A stretch of 64,000 bases of DNA. Origin: Nesterenkonia sp. (GTDB taxonomy: Bacteria > Actinomycetota > Actinomycetes > Actinomycetales > Micrococcaceae). Below are positions 1 through 8,646 of the stretch, piece by piece. The translations under genes and the position numbers were made by a program. Location of the stretch: NCBI RefSeq assembly GCF_029265375.1, contig NZ_JAJUJJ010000008.1, forward strand, positions 1 through 64,000, written 5' to 3'. Numbering within the stretch: position 1 is the stretch's first letter; each line of letters starts with the position of its first letter. The notes under the pieces were generated by a model. It was not told the DNA's origin and did no database searches. It saw only the letters and a program-made list of their open reading frames with translations.

Positions 1-58
1 ACTGAGCGGGCTGGTCGACGAACAGCGGCACAATGACGTCCAGGGCCCGCCAGCGAGA

Positions 59-100
59 CTGGTAATCGAGTGGTTGCTGGTTCGAGTCCAGCCGGGGGAG
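59..100 (+). other. tRNA-Thr 3'-half remnant, probable attachment site
   Basis: The stretch reads like the 3' half of a tRNA. There is an anticodon loop CTGGTAA (anticodon GGT, Thr) at 59-65, a T arm with perfect 5-bp stem GCTGG/CCAGC (76-80/88-92) around TTCGAGT, then an acceptor-like CGGGGGA (93-99). No matching 5' acceptor half, D arm or 5' anticodon stem lies upstream, so it is not a working tRNA. Integrating elements duplicate tRNA 3' ends in this way, and a tRNA-type terminator follows at once. I infer the chromosomal-side attachment site of an element lying to the left. The tRNA identity rests on the loop alone. Confidence 0.5.
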
Positions 101-118
101 CTGAGAAGAATCACCAGG

Positions 119-148
119 GGAGCCTCCACCGTCATCGGTGGAGGCTCC
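119..148 (+). terminator. Strong intrinsic terminator after the tRNA fragment
   Basis: A perfect 13-bp stem (GGAGCCTCCACCG / CGGTGGAGGCTCC) with a 4-nt loop TCAT is followed by TCCTGTTT. It sits about 20 nt after the tRNA-like 3' end, where a tRNA terminator would be. Positions 149-324 hold no gene I can support. Confidence 0.7.
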
Positions 149-324
149 TCCTGTTTCCAGCCGCTTCAGGCTCACGCCGGTCCGCATAGGGTTTATAGGC
201 CATAAGCGTGGTGCTGGCTCGGGCGTGTCCAGGTGCCCAGAAGCGTGCCCACCCGGGGATCTCGGTTCTAACCCGTGAGACGGCGTCGTTCCGTCAGATC
301 ATGGCGGGACAAGAACGACACTTG

Positions 325-945
325 TCAGCCGCTGGCGGGAGGCGTCCATTCTGCCCGCGCACGGGACTGCTCCCACAACGCCTCGCGCAGTTCAGCCTCG
401 CTGAGTCGCTCGGGATAAGCGAGCGTGCTCAGCAGGTCTTCGCAGCCGCACGGCTTGTTGTAGTACTCCCAGGTGACTATTTCCACATAGTCGGGGTGAC
501 ACTCCGGCTCCGGCATCATGCCTTCCCCGTCCCACTCTTGGGGCCACCCGGCGGGCTCGTGCGCTTCCCGCTGAGCCACAGCTTCAGGGTCAGTGCATTC
601 GACCCACGCCTCCTCGGGGACACCGATGTATCCCGGCGGTCGATCGGGGTCCGGCTCCGCTGTTGCCCATTCAGGCGGTGTGCGAACCGAGGAAGCGCGG
701 GCTTCTTCCGACTCCTGAGCTGCGACGGGGCTCGGCGTTGGCGCGGGGGCAGCCGCGGTCTCCGCCGTTGGGGCTGCCTCCCCGCTGTCCGAGGCATCCT
801 GGCTGGAGCAGCCAACCACGAGGAAGATCAGCAGGACTGCTCCAGCGGCGAGGATGCCGAGGCCGACGGGGGTGCGGTGCAGCGTCTTCCCGGCCGGCAG
901 TTCATCGACGTCCCGTGAAGCGTAGGTGGACTGCGTTCTAGGCAT
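325..945 (-). CDS. Membrane-anchored, acidic extracytoplasmic protein of unknown function
   Basis: 206 aa. A charged N-terminus is followed by one hydrophobic segment (about residues 27-46) ending in VVGCSS, which could be either a lipobox-like cleavage site or simply the end of a membrane anchor. An Ala/Pro/Thr/Glu-rich linker follows (about 47-95). The globular C-terminal part is acidic, rich in Trp and Pro, and has five Cys, including a CGC pair near residue 165. ATG is preceded by AGGGAG. It is divergent from purU. I do not recognise a family. The linker plus Cys-containing domain suggests a small domain displayed outside the cell. The 27-residue lead before the hydrophobic segment is long for a lipoprotein. 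Confidence 0.65.
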   Translation of the reverse strand: MPRTQSTYASRDVDELPAGKTLHRTPVGLGILAAGAVLLIFLVVGCSSQDASDSGEAAPTAETAAAPAPTPSPVAAQESEEARASSVRTPPEWATAEPDPDRPPGYIGVPEEAWVECTDPEAVAQREAHEPAGWPQEWDGEGMMPEPECHPDYVEIVTWEYYNKPCGCEDLLSTLAYPERLSEAELREALWEQSRARAEWTPPASG

Positions 946-1015
946 CGTTCAGGACTCCCTCAGGGTGCGGTGTGCTAGAGCATAGGAGTTTCGCCGCCCA
1001 TCCGGTACCCCGGCG

Positions 1016-1021
1016 TAGACT
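1016..1021 (+). promoter_or_regulatory. Candidate -10 element of purU, leaderless start
   Basis: TAGACT ends 6 nt before the GTG start of purU, the spacing expected of a leaderless actinobacterial transcript. No convincing -35 box is visible. Confidence 0.3.
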
Positions 1022-1027
1022 GGCCGC

Positions 1028-1897
1028 GTGACCACCACACCAGATGCAGACATCGCACGGCTGATCATCTCCTGCCCGGACCAACACGGGATCGTGGCCG
1101 CCGTCTCCACTCTGATCGCCGAACTCGGCGGCAACATCCTCACGCTGGACCAGTACTCCACGGGCGTCGAGGGCGGCCGGTTCTTCCAGCGCACCGTCTT
1201 CCATCTTCCGCGCCTGGCTGCCCGCCGCTCCGAGGTGGAGCAGGAGGTGGAGTTCCGGCTGGCCCGCCCCTTCTCCATGGAATGGCAGCTCACCGAAGCT
1301 GCCCGGCCCAAGCGGGTGGCAATCTTCGCCTCCAAAACCGACCACTGCCTGCTGGACCTGCTGTGGCGCCACCGGCGAGGCGAGCTGCCGATGCAGATCG
1401 CCGTCGTCATCTCCAACCACCCCGACCTGGAGGAGGATGTGCGACGCTTCGGCATCGAGTTCGTGCATGTGCCGGTGGACCGGGAGAACAAGGCCGCCGC
1501 CGAGGCCGAGCACCTGCGGCTGCTGGACGGCACCGTGGACTTCATTGTGCTCGCCCGCTATATGCAGGTCCTCTCAGCGGACTTCCTGGAGAAGATCGGC
1601 GTGCCGATCATCAACATCCACCACAGCTTCCTGCCGGCGTTCATCGGTGCCGGACCGTACCAGAAGGCCAAGGACCGCGGTGTGAAGCTCATCGGCGCCA
1701 CGGCCCACTACGTCACCGAAGACCTGGACGAGGGCCCGATCATTGAACAGGACGTCATCCGGGTCTCACACGCCGACGACGTCGCTCAGCTGACCCGCTA
1801 CGGAGCCGACGTCGAGCGCTCCGTACTCTCCCGCGCGGTCAAGTGGCACTGCGAGGACCGGGTCATCCGCCACGGGAACTCCACCATCGTCTTCTAG
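1028..1897 (+). CDS. purU: Formyltetrahydrofolate deformylase
   Basis: 289 aa, full length for PurU, which hydrolyses 10-formyl-THF to formate and THF and so balances the one-carbon pool for purine and glycine metabolism. An N-terminal ACT domain (about 10-85; opening [15 protein letters not shown]) is the regulatory part. The formyltransferase fold follows (about 95-285). The catalytic triad known from the GART/FMT family is present: N196 and H198 in INIHHSFLP, and D234 in EDLDEGPII. Start is GTG, apparently leaderless. It stands alone, divergent from the gene at 325. Identification is firm from the domain order and the triad. Confidence 0.95.
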   Translation: MTTTPDADIARLIISCPDQHGIVAAVSTLIAELGGNILTLDQYSTGVEGGRFFQRTVFHLPRLAARRSEVEQEVEFRLARPFSMEWQLTEAARPKRVAIFASKTDHCLLDLLWRHRRGELPMQIAVVISNHPDLEEDVRRFGIEFVHVPVDRENKAAAEAEHLRLLDGTVDFIVLARYMQVLSADFLEKIGVPIINIHHSFLPAFIGAGPYQKAKDRGVKLIGATAHYVTEDLDEGPIIEQDVIRVSHADDVAQLTRYGADVERSVLSRAVKWHCEDRVIRHGNSTIVF

Positions 1898-2047
1898 ATG
1901 CACTTCCCGGTGAGGTGGTGAACGCGGGCTGAAGGCGGCACGCCCCCAGACTTACGTGCCGGATGGGCCCTTACTCGGGCCATCAGGACCGGAGTTTGGG
2001 CCCTTCTGGCACGTGATGGGGCCGACGGCGAGGCCGGCGGCGGGGGT

Positions 2048-2740
2048 TTACGGGTCCACCGGCCGGATGGTCAGCTCCTGGATCATGGAGGCAGCCTCAT
2101 TGTCCACCGCCAGGCGTGCGGTGCGAGCCACCGCTTCAGGTGATATGTAGCGGGCGCCGTCGTACTCGGTGTTCCCGTAGGAGGCCTGGAGCGCGACCTG
2201 CATCTCAGTGTCGACCTGGCCCGGGTGCAGGGAGGTGACCCGCACCTGGCCGCGCTCCTCCTCGCGCAGTGCGTCAGTCAGCGCCCGGAGCGCGAACTTG
2301 GTGCCGGAGTACAGGGCGCTGCCGGCGCGCGAGCGGTAGCCGGAGCCGGAGTTGATGGCGATGACATGACCTTTGGCGGCGCGCAGGGCCGGAAGGGTCA
2401 GCCGGGTCAGCTCCGCGACGGCGAAGACGTTGATCTCGAACATCTGCCGCCATTCGCTCAGGGGCGCCTCCCCCACCGGACGCATCCACGCCAGGCCGGC
2501 GGAATGCACCAGCACGTCCAGCCGGTCGCGCCCGGTCCGCTTCCACGCGGCAGCCACGGCCTGCTCATCGCCCAGATCAGCCAGGAAGGGCTCCGCGCTC
2601 GACAGCGAGGCCACCACCTCCTGGACGCGATTGGGGTTAGTGCCTCCCACCAGGATGTGGTGGTCGCGGCCCAGTTCCTCGGCGATCGCGCGGCCGATGC
2701 CGCGGGACGCGCCTGTGATCAGTGCAGTCTTCTCAGCCAT
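2048..2740 (-). CDS. Short-chain dehydrogenase/reductase
   Basis: 230 aa, classical SDR length. The Rossmann nucleotide motif TGASRGIG is at residues 9-16. The structural motif is HSAG rather than NNAG. The catalytic triad is S131, Y144 and K148 (YSGTK). Residues after the first strand do not clearly tell NAD from NADP. The substrate cannot be inferred. It follows the TRAP transporter on the same strand after 190 bp that includes a hairpin, so it is probably its own unit. Positions 1898-2047 between purU and this gene hold GGGCCC-rich inverted repeats, perhaps a shared terminator for the converging genes. Confidence 0.85.
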   Translation of the reverse strand: MAEKTALITGASRGIGRAIAEELGRDHHILVGGTNPNRVQEVVASLSSAEPFLADLGDEQAVAAAWKRTGRDRLDVLVHSAGLAWMRPVGEAPLSEWRQMFEINVFAVAELTRLTLPALRAAKGHVIAINSGSGYRSRAGSALYSGTKFALRALTDALREEERGQVRVTSLHPGQVDTEMQVALQASYGNTEYDGARYISPEAVARTARLAVDNEAASMIQELTIRPVDP

Positions 2741-2881
2741 ACCTTCACCTTACTGCGCGGCGGCGCCGCCCTTGCTGGCCGGACGCCATCGGCTTGCCCT
2801 GCCGCCAGTGGGCGCCCGTGCCGCACCACCCGAGGTCGCCGGCGCGACAAAGCGCCGCCAACGGCCGGGTCTGGTGCGGTG

Positions 2882-2917
2882 CACCACCCGTGCCCGCGCG
2901 CGCCGGCGCGGGTGGTG
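2882..2917 (-). terminator. GC-rich hairpin after the TRAP transporter gene
   Basis: The outer arms CACCACCCG/CGGGTGGTG (2882-2890/2909-2917) and an alternative inner stem CCCGCGC/GCGCGGG (2893-2899/2906-2912) lie just downstream of the TRAP stop codon. There is no U-tract, so termination strength is uncertain. Confidence 0.4.
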
Positions 2918-2930
2918 AGCTGCGAGCTCC

Positions 2931-5048
2931 CTATTGGGCGGCGGGCCTGCCGGCGTCGCTCGTCTCAGATGCGGTGATATCTGCTGGTTCATCGCGGTCA
3001 ATCTGGGCGCCGCGTCCGCGGCCGCGGGCAATGAACTGCAGCACCAGGCCCACACCCATGGCCACCATGCCTGCCGCCGATACTCGGATGTCCGGGTAGA
3101 TCAGCATCAGGCCGCCGAGAATCAGCAGCAGCCGCTCAATCCATCCCGCTCGGGCGATGAGATAGCCGGCGAGCCCGGAGGCCAGCGCGACCATGCCGAT
3201 GATCACCGTCACCAGGGAGATCAGCAGCTCCCCGGTGGTGCCCTGCAGCAGCAGGGCCGGCTGCAGGATGAACACATAGGGGATCAGGAATCCGGCGAAC
3301 GCGATCTTCAGCGCGGCCACCCCGGCTGCCATCGGATTGGCGTTGGCGATGCCGGCTCCGGCATACGCGGCAAGGCACACTGGTGGCGTGATGTCGGCCA
3401 AGATACCGAAGAAGAAGACGAACAGGTGGGCCGCAATCAGCGGAACATCGAAGTTGTTGTAGAGGATCGGAGCGGCCACGGTGGCGGTGACCACGTAGTT
3501 CGCCGTGGTGGGCAGGCCCATACCCAGCACGATGCAGGCGATCATCACCATCACCAGCACGACCAGGAAGTTTCCGCCGGCCAGGTCCACCAGACCGCGG
3601 CCCAGCTGACCGCCCAGTCCGGTGGTGGTCACAGTGCCGGCCACGATGCCCGCGCAGGCACAGGCCATGATCACCGGCAGCGCAGTGCGTGCCCCGGCGA
3701 TGAACATGTCCAGAATCCCCCGGGGACCCAGGCGGGTTGAGGCCCGCAGGAAGCTGAGCACGAACGCGGTGCCGATGCCGTAGAGCGCCGCAGTGGTCGG
3801 GGTCAAGCCCGAAAGCAGCGTGGAGACGATGATCACCAACGGCAGCACAAGGTCGATGCGCACCAGAAGCGACTTCCAGCTGGGCAGCTCCTCCACCGGC
3901 AGACCCCGGATCTCATTGCGCTTAGCTTCGAAGTGCACTGAGAGGAACGCTCCCAGGAAGTACAGCAGCGCCGGGATGATCGCAATGACGATCAGATCGT
4001 TGTACTCGATCCCCGGCACGTTCTGCGCCATGATGAACGCCGCGGCACCCATGATCGGGGGCATCAGCTGCCCGCCGGTGGAGGCGGTGGCCTCGGTGGC
4101 GGCCGAGATATGCGGTTTGAACCCGGCCTTCTTCATGATCGGGATGGTGAACGATCCGGATGCCACAGTGTTGGCCACCGAGGAGCCGGAGACCATTCCC
4201 TGCAGAGCAGAGGCTCCGACGGCGGCCTTCGCCGGTCCGCCGGTGTACTTGCCGGCCGCGCGGAAGGCCAGGTCGTTGAAGAACTGACCGATATTGGTTC
4301 GCAGCAGCACCACAGCGAAGAACAGGAACAGGAAGATGAAGTTCGCCGAGACCTGCAGGGGTGTGCCGAAGACACCGCGGGTGGAGAGGAAGATATCGGC
4401 GGCGAATCCTTCGAAGCTATTGCCGCGGTGGGAGAAGATCGGCGAGTGGTTGCCCAAGATGCCGTAGAGGATCGCCAGGCCGGCGATGATCACGATGGGG
4501 ATGCCCACGCAGCGCCGGGTTGCTTCCAGCACCAACAGGGTGCCGACGACGGCGACCACCATGTCCATGGTGCTGTAGCCGAGGATGGCCACTGCGTTGG
4601 ACTGCAGGTATTCGTAGCGGAAGAAGATGTAGAGATTGCAGAACAGTCCTGCGCAGCCCAGCAGAGTGTCGTACCACGGCACCCCGCGGTGGTGCCCGAT
4701 CAGCAGGTCTTTCCACCGCACCCCGGTCGGCTGCGCGGTCAGCAGCCGTTTGCTGGCCGGGTACAGGAAGAACACCAAAGCGGTGGCGCCCGCCAGGTGC
4801 AGCGCGCCGTGCATCCATCCGGAGAAGATGCGATCCAGCGCGAAGTAAAGGTGGTAGACGGTGAAGGCTGCTGACAACCCTCCGATCAACCAGGCCCACC
4901 AGCCCAGGTTCGTGCGGAACCGGCTGGAGACGTCGTGCTCACGGAGGATCTCCTCGGCCTTCTCCTCCCCCGCGGCCCCCGGCTTCTGGGACGCAGACTC
5001 CGGGGACGCGGGGGTGGATCCGGCCGTACGCTCGGCCGATGCGATCAC
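2931..5048 (-). CDS. TRAP transporter fused permease (4TM/12TM)
   Basis: 705 aa, matching fused TRAP permeases in which the small DctQ-like and large DctM-like subunits form one chain. After a hydrophilic N-terminus (about 1-50) come roughly four membrane helices, then a large multi-helix DctM-like region with typical segments (STGGQLMPPIMGAAAF, GLPTTANYV), ending in a hydrophilic tail. It imports an organic acid or similar solute using the Na+ or H+ gradient. The start is GTG; it overlaps the stop of the TAXI binding protein as GTGA, so the two are translationally coupled. A Na+-driven importer would fit the Mrp antiporter later in the window, but the coupling ion is not visible in the sequence. 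Confidence 0.92.
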   Translation of the reverse strand: MIASAERTAGSTPASPESASQKPGAAGEEKAEEILREHDVSSRFRTNLGWWAWLIGGLSAAFTVYHLYFALDRIFSGWMHGALHLAGATALVFFLYPASKRLLTAQPTGVRWKDLLIGHHRGVPWYDTLLGCAGLFCNLYIFFRYEYLQSNAVAILGYSTMDMVVAVVGTLLVLEATRRCVGIPIVIIAGLAILYGILGNHSPIFSHRGNSFEGFAADIFLSTRGVFGTPLQVSANFIFLFLFFAVVLLRTNIGQFFNDLAFRAAGKYTGGPAKAAVGASALQGMVSGSSVANTVASGSFTIPIMKKAGFKPHISAATEATASTGGQLMPPIMGAAAFIMAQNVPGIEYNDLIVIAIIPALLYFLGAFLSVHFEAKRNEIRGLPVEELPSWKSLLVRIDLVLPLVIIVSTLLSGLTPTTAALYGIGTAFVLSFLRASTRLGPRGILDMFIAGARTALPVIMACACAGIVAGTVTTTGLGGQLGRGLVDLAGGNFLVVLVMVMIACIVLGMGLPTTANYVVTATVAAPILYNNFDVPLIAAHLFVFFFGILADITPPVCLAAYAGAGIANANPMAAGVAALKIAFAGFLIPYVFILQPALLLQGTTGELLISLVTVIIGMVALASGLAGYLIARAGWIERLLLILGGLMLIYPDIRVSAAGMVAMGVGLVLQFIARGRGRGAQIDRDEPADITASETSDAGRPAAQ

Positions 5049-6043
5049 GGCAGGTCGAGGCCCTGCTCTTCGTAGTACCTCTCAGCGCCGGGGTGCAGCG
5101 GGACGCTGCCGATACCGTTCAGCGCCTCCTCCAGGGCGATGCTCTCGCCCACGTCCAGGGTGATCTGGTCGGCGTTGTCGAAGATCGCAGCGGTAATCTC
5201 GTAGCCGAGATCCTCGCTGACTTCAGTGGTGGAAGCCACCAGCGCGGCGAAGACCGAGATGGTGGTGACGTCCTCCTCGAGGAAGTCGTAGGAGTCGGCG
5301 GTGATCTCGTAGGCCTCGAAGTCGCCGCCGCCGGCAATCTCCTCAGCCATCGAATCCTCGATGTCCAGCAGCTCGACGTCGGTGGTGCCGGCCAGCTGAG
5401 TCAGGCCCGCCACCGGCACGCCGACCACGAACATGGTGGCGTCGATCTGGCCGTCGGCCAGCATCTCAGTGGAGGTCCCGAAGTCGGTGACCTCAGCGGT
5501 GTAGTCACCCTCTCCGATGCCGTGGGCCTCCAGGATGGCGTCGGAGATCACACGGGTGCCGGAGCCGGCGTCGCCGACTGCGATGGTGCGACCCTCCAGG
5601 TCTTCAACGGACTCGATGTCGGAGTCCGCGCGCACAATGATGTGCATGGCCTCCGGGTAGAGGTTGGCGATCCAGCCGAAGTTGTCCAGCTCGACGCCCT
5701 CCAGCTCCGGCAGTTCACCGTTGACCGCCAGAGCCGCAGTGTCGTTCTGGCTCAGGCCCAGCTGGGCCTCCTCGTTGTAGATCTGGCCGAGGTTGTCGCC
5801 GGAGCCGCCGGACTCCACATAGTTGACGGTGGCGTCAGTATTGGCCTCGATGATGTCGGACAGCTCACCGCCGAGGGGGTAGTAGGTTCCTGCGGTGCCG
5901 CCGGTGACAAACGTGAGCTCTTCGCCTTCGCCATTGCCGGCGTCTCCATTGCCGCCGTTGTCGCCGTTGTCATTGCCGCAAGCGGCCAGCGCCGTCATCG
6001 CCGCGATGGCGGCCACGGCTGCAGAGGTGCGACGGATATTCAT
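5045..6043 (-). CDS. TAXI-family TRAP solute-binding lipoprotein
   Basis: 332 aa from the ATG at 6043, chosen over a frame 27 codons longer because it has GGAGG at the right spacing and begins a signal peptide. The lipobox is ALAAC with Cys22. A very acidic Asn/Gly/Asp linker (about 23-42) then leads into the TAXI domain, recognised by TFVTGGTAGTYYPLGG and by GDAGSGTRV. It captures the substrate outside the membrane for the fused permease encoded immediately downstream. TAXI proteins have been linked to glutamate, 2-oxoglutarate and other small acids; no substrate can be read here. The acidic linker is typical of haloadapted lipoproteins. Confidence 0.92.
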   Translation of the reverse strand: MNIRRTSAAVAAIAAMTALAACGNDNGDNGGNGDAGNGEGEELTFVTGGTAGTYYPLGGELSDIIEANTDATVNYVESGGSGDNLGQIYNEEAQLGLSQNDTAALAVNGELPELEGVELDNFGWIANLYPEAMHIIVRADSDIESVEDLEGRTIAVGDAGSGTRVISDAILEAHGIGEGDYTAEVTDFGTSTEMLADGQIDATMFVVGVPVAGLTQLAGTTDVELLDIEDSMAEEIAGGGDFEAYEITADSYDFLEEDVTTISVFAALVASTTEVSEDLGYEITAAIFDNADQITLDVGESIALEEALNGIGSVPLHPGAERYYEEQGLDLP

Positions 6044-6322
6044 AAGTTCCTCCTGGTCGAATGATCCTTCTAGAGGCGAGATGCGGCTCACCTGACCTGG
6101 GCGGTCATAGGTGTCCCCAGCCAACTCTCTGAGTTCACACTAAGCCAGGCACAATGCATACGGCTAGCCTGAAACACAAATGTAATCAGTCCGCGATCCG
6201 CGACGGCCGGCGAGCCGCGCGGAGGCAAAGCGTCGCGGCCAGGGCAGCGTCCGACCGATCTCCACGAGGCGCTGCAACTTGCAAGCTTCGCGCGCCCACC
6301 GGGCATACGTAGGATGGAGGCC

Positions 6323-7276
6323 ATGACAACTGACGCTCGCACTGCTTCCGGACATGGCCTGGCCACCATCGCCGCCGACGGCACCGTGCTGGACACCTGG
6401 TACCCCTCCCCCACGCTGCGCCCGCTGGCGGAGAACTCCGATGACTCGCTGCTGGCCTCCCTGCGCGAGGCCGAAGGTGAAGACGCCGACCGGGGCGTGC
6501 GGCTGCAGACCGTCTCCGTGGAGGCCGAGCTGGACGCCGAGGCCGCCAGCACCGAGGACGTGTGGCTGCGTCTGCATCTGCTCTCCCACCGGCTGGTCAA
6601 GCCCAACACCATCAACCTCGACGGCATCTTCGGTCATCTCACCAACGTGGTGTGGACCAACTTCGGTCCCTGCCCGCTGCGGGACTTCGAGACCACCCGG
6701 CTGAGGCTGCGCGCCCGCGGGCACGTCACCGTGCACTCCATTGACAAGTTCCCCCGGCTGGTGGACTACGTCACTCCCGCCGGAGTGCGCATCGGCGACG
6801 CCGACCGGGTCCGGCTCGGCGCCCACCTGGCCGAAGGCACCACCGTGATGCATGAGGGCTTCGTGAACTTCAACGCCGGACCCCTGGGCACCTCCATGGT
6901 CGAGGGCAGGATCTCAGCCGGCGTCGTCGTCGGCGACGGAACCGACGTCGGCGGCGGAGCCTCCATCATGGGCACCCTCTCCGGCGGCGGGAAGGAGAAG
7001 ATCACCCTCGGCGAGCGGGTGCTGCTGGGGGCCAACTCCGGCGTCGGGATCTCCCTGGGCGATGACTGCGTGGTGGAGGCCGGGCTGTACATCACCGCCG
7101 GCACCAAGATCACCGTGCTTCAGGGCGAAGGTTCGGAGCCGACCACCGTCAAGGGCAGCGATCTTTCCGGAGCTTCAGGGCTGCTGTTCCTGCGCGATTC
7201 CACCACCGGCCGGGTGGAGGCCCGTCCCCGGAAGGGTCAGAAGGTCGAGCTCAACGCGGCGCTGCACGCCAACTGA
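6323..7276 (+). CDS. dapD: 2,3,4,5-tetrahydropyridine-2,6-dicarboxylate N-succinyltransferase
   Basis: 317 aa. It transfers succinyl from succinyl-CoA to tetrahydrodipicolinate in the DAP/lysine branch, needed for peptidoglycan. The sequence matches the long actinobacterial DapD class: an N-terminal domain (about 1-140) followed by a left-handed beta-helix with hexapeptide repeats (about 150-280; [31 protein letters not shown]). dapC, acting next in the pathway, lies 4 kb away on the other strand. The start could be ATG 6314 or 6323. Neither has ideal SD spacing (GGAGG lies only 2 nt before 6323), and a leaderless transcript is possible. The 6044-6322 gap holds both divergent promoters, not resolved with confidence. 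Confidence 0.94.
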   Translation: MTTDARTASGHGLATIAADGTVLDTWYPSPTLRPLAENSDDSLLASLREAEGEDADRGVRLQTVSVEAELDAEAASTEDVWLRLHLLSHRLVKPNTINLDGIFGHLTNVVWTNFGPCPLRDFETTRLRLRARGHVTVHSIDKFPRLVDYVTPAGVRIGDADRVRLGAHLAEGTTVMHEGFVNFNAGPLGTSMVEGRISAGVVVGDGTDVGGGASIMGTLSGGGKEKITLGERVLLGANSGVGISLGDDCVVEAGLYITAGTKITVLQGEGSEPTTVKGSDLSGASGLLFLRDSTTGRVEARPRKGQKVELNAALHAN

Positions 7277-7289
7277 GCCGGGGTCCCGC

Positions 7290-8390
7290 ATGCATACACG
7301 CCGTCGGCCCCGAAAAGTGGTGGCCACACGCACTATGGAGCGCCGCCGCAGACGACGCCGCGCGGTGGTGGCGATCGGCATCACCGCATCCCTGGTGACT
7401 GGAGTCGGCTACGGGACGTGGCGCTTCATCGAGGAGAGGGAATACCTCCTGGAGGAGCGCTGCGAGGTCACCGTCGGCGAGGAGATTCTGGAGCTGACCC
7501 CGGAGCAGGCCCGCAATGCCGCGCTGCTGTCCGCGGCCGCCGTGGACCGGGGGCTTCCTCCCGAGGCGGCGGTGCACGCAGTGGGAATCTCGCTGCAGGA
7601 GGAGGACCTCATGCTGCGGGAGCCCACTGAGGAGGGCGGGTCACCGGCCCTGTTCGCCCGCGGCGCGCCCTCCTGGTCCGACAGTCCGGACGCGCAGCGC
7701 TCGGCCGTCACCGTGGAGGGCTTCTACAGTGCGCTCGAGGCCTCCTGGGAGGAGGCGCAGGAGGCCGAGGAAGCCGCCGATGAGGAGGATGAGGACGCAG
7801 AGTCTGATGAGGCCGCCGAGGATGAGGAGCAGCCGCAGCATTGGGATCCGCAGCTTCCCCTGGACGAGGCCGCCCTTGCCTTGGACCGACCCTACAATCC
7901 GCAGTTCTACCCCCAGCACGCCGCCCGGGCGCGGGCATTCGCCCGGCCGCTGACCGGTCAGCAGCCGGTGGACATGACCTGCCACCTCTCGCAGCTGGAT
8001 GTCTCCGGGCCTGATCCGCAGGGCGTGGCCTCAGCGCTGGTGGAGCAGCTCTCCTCAGCATTGGAGATCCCCTATACCGAGGAGCCGGAGGACGACGAGG
8101 AGAGCGACGACGACGCCGAGCCGGAGCCGATTCTCGACGGTGTCATCGAGACGCGCGGCAGCGGCGCCGATGCCGAGGTGGAGGTCTCGGTGCCGGCGGC
8201 CGACGGGGCCTACGACTACCAGTGGATGGTCGCCCACTGGGCGGTTGCGGTGGCCCGCGACTACGGCATCCAGACTGTCGATGCGCGGACCTACCGCTGG
8301 GACCGGGACTCCGCCCGGTGGAGCCGCAACGGCGCGGAGCAGGACACCGGCAGCACCACAGTGGTGCTCGGCTTCAGCCGGGAGAGCTGA
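7290..8390 (+). CDS. Membrane-anchored protein with acidic inserts, function unknown
   Basis: 366 aa from ATG 7290, 13 nt after dapD; a longer open frame overlaps dapD and is unlikely. An Arg-rich N-terminus (RRRRRRR) precedes one membrane helix (about 26-44), giving an inside-positive anchor, and the rest lies outside. Two highly acidic low-complexity inserts, runs of Glu/Asp/Ala at about 155-180 and 268-280, interrupt otherwise structured sequence. Three Cys are present. The conserved-looking parts are LTPEQARNAALLSAAAVDRGLP and the C-terminal VARDYGIQTVDARTYRWDR. I do not recognise the family. ATG 7335 is an alternative start. Confidence 0.75.
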   Translation: MHTRRRPRKVVATRTMERRRRRRRAVVAIGITASLVTGVGYGTWRFIEEREYLLEERCEVTVGEEILELTPEQARNAALLSAAAVDRGLPPEAAVHAVGISLQEEDLMLREPTEEGGSPALFARGAPSWSDSPDAQRSAVTVEGFYSALEASWEEAQEAEEAADEEDEDAESDEAAEDEEQPQHWDPQLPLDEAALALDRPYNPQFYPQHAARARAFARPLTGQQPVDMTCHLSQLDVSGPDPQGVASALVEQLSSALEIPYTEEPEDDEESDDDAEPEPILDGVIETRGSGADAEVEVSVPAADGAYDYQWMVAHWAVAVARDYGIQTVDARTYRWDRDSARWSRNGAEQDTGSTTVVLGFSRES

Positions 8391-8435
8391 CCCCGCCAGC
8401 ACGTCGGCGGCCCCATCCGCCGGTCAATTGTGCCC

Positions 8436-8464
8436 CTATTTCGAGTCGACTCCTGCTGAAATAG
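8436..8464. repeat. Inverted repeat downstream of the acidic membrane protein
   Basis: CTATTTC (8436-8442) and GAAATAG (8458-8464) pair around a loop that itself contains the palindrome GAGTCGACTC. It lies 45 nt after the upstream stop codon and may act as a terminator. Confidence 0.35.
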
Positions 8465-8646
8465 CGGCATAGATGACCGGCAGTGGGGGCGAGGACCGGG
8501 AGGCGGGGCTGAGCCGTGGGTCGGGTGCGCTCGTCTGAGACTCGCACTTTGCCCCAGCCTGGGCTCAGCGGCTCTGTCCGCGCCGACCTTTTCACCCGCG
8601 GGCGGTTACTCTCGGAAATGTGCTGTGACCGTGAGAGACCTGAAGC

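Noticed and set aside
1-180. Open minus-strand frame containing a DSNQQPLDYQ-like stretch, from a GTG near 176
   Set aside because: This peptide is the familiar antisense translation of a tRNA T arm and anticodon arm. It supports the tRNA remnant rather than a protein.
208-918. 236-codon open frame on the plus strand
   Set aside because: It lies mostly antisense to the better-supported gene at 325-945, and its translation is Arg-rich without any recognisable domain, as expected of a shadow frame in GC-rich DNA.
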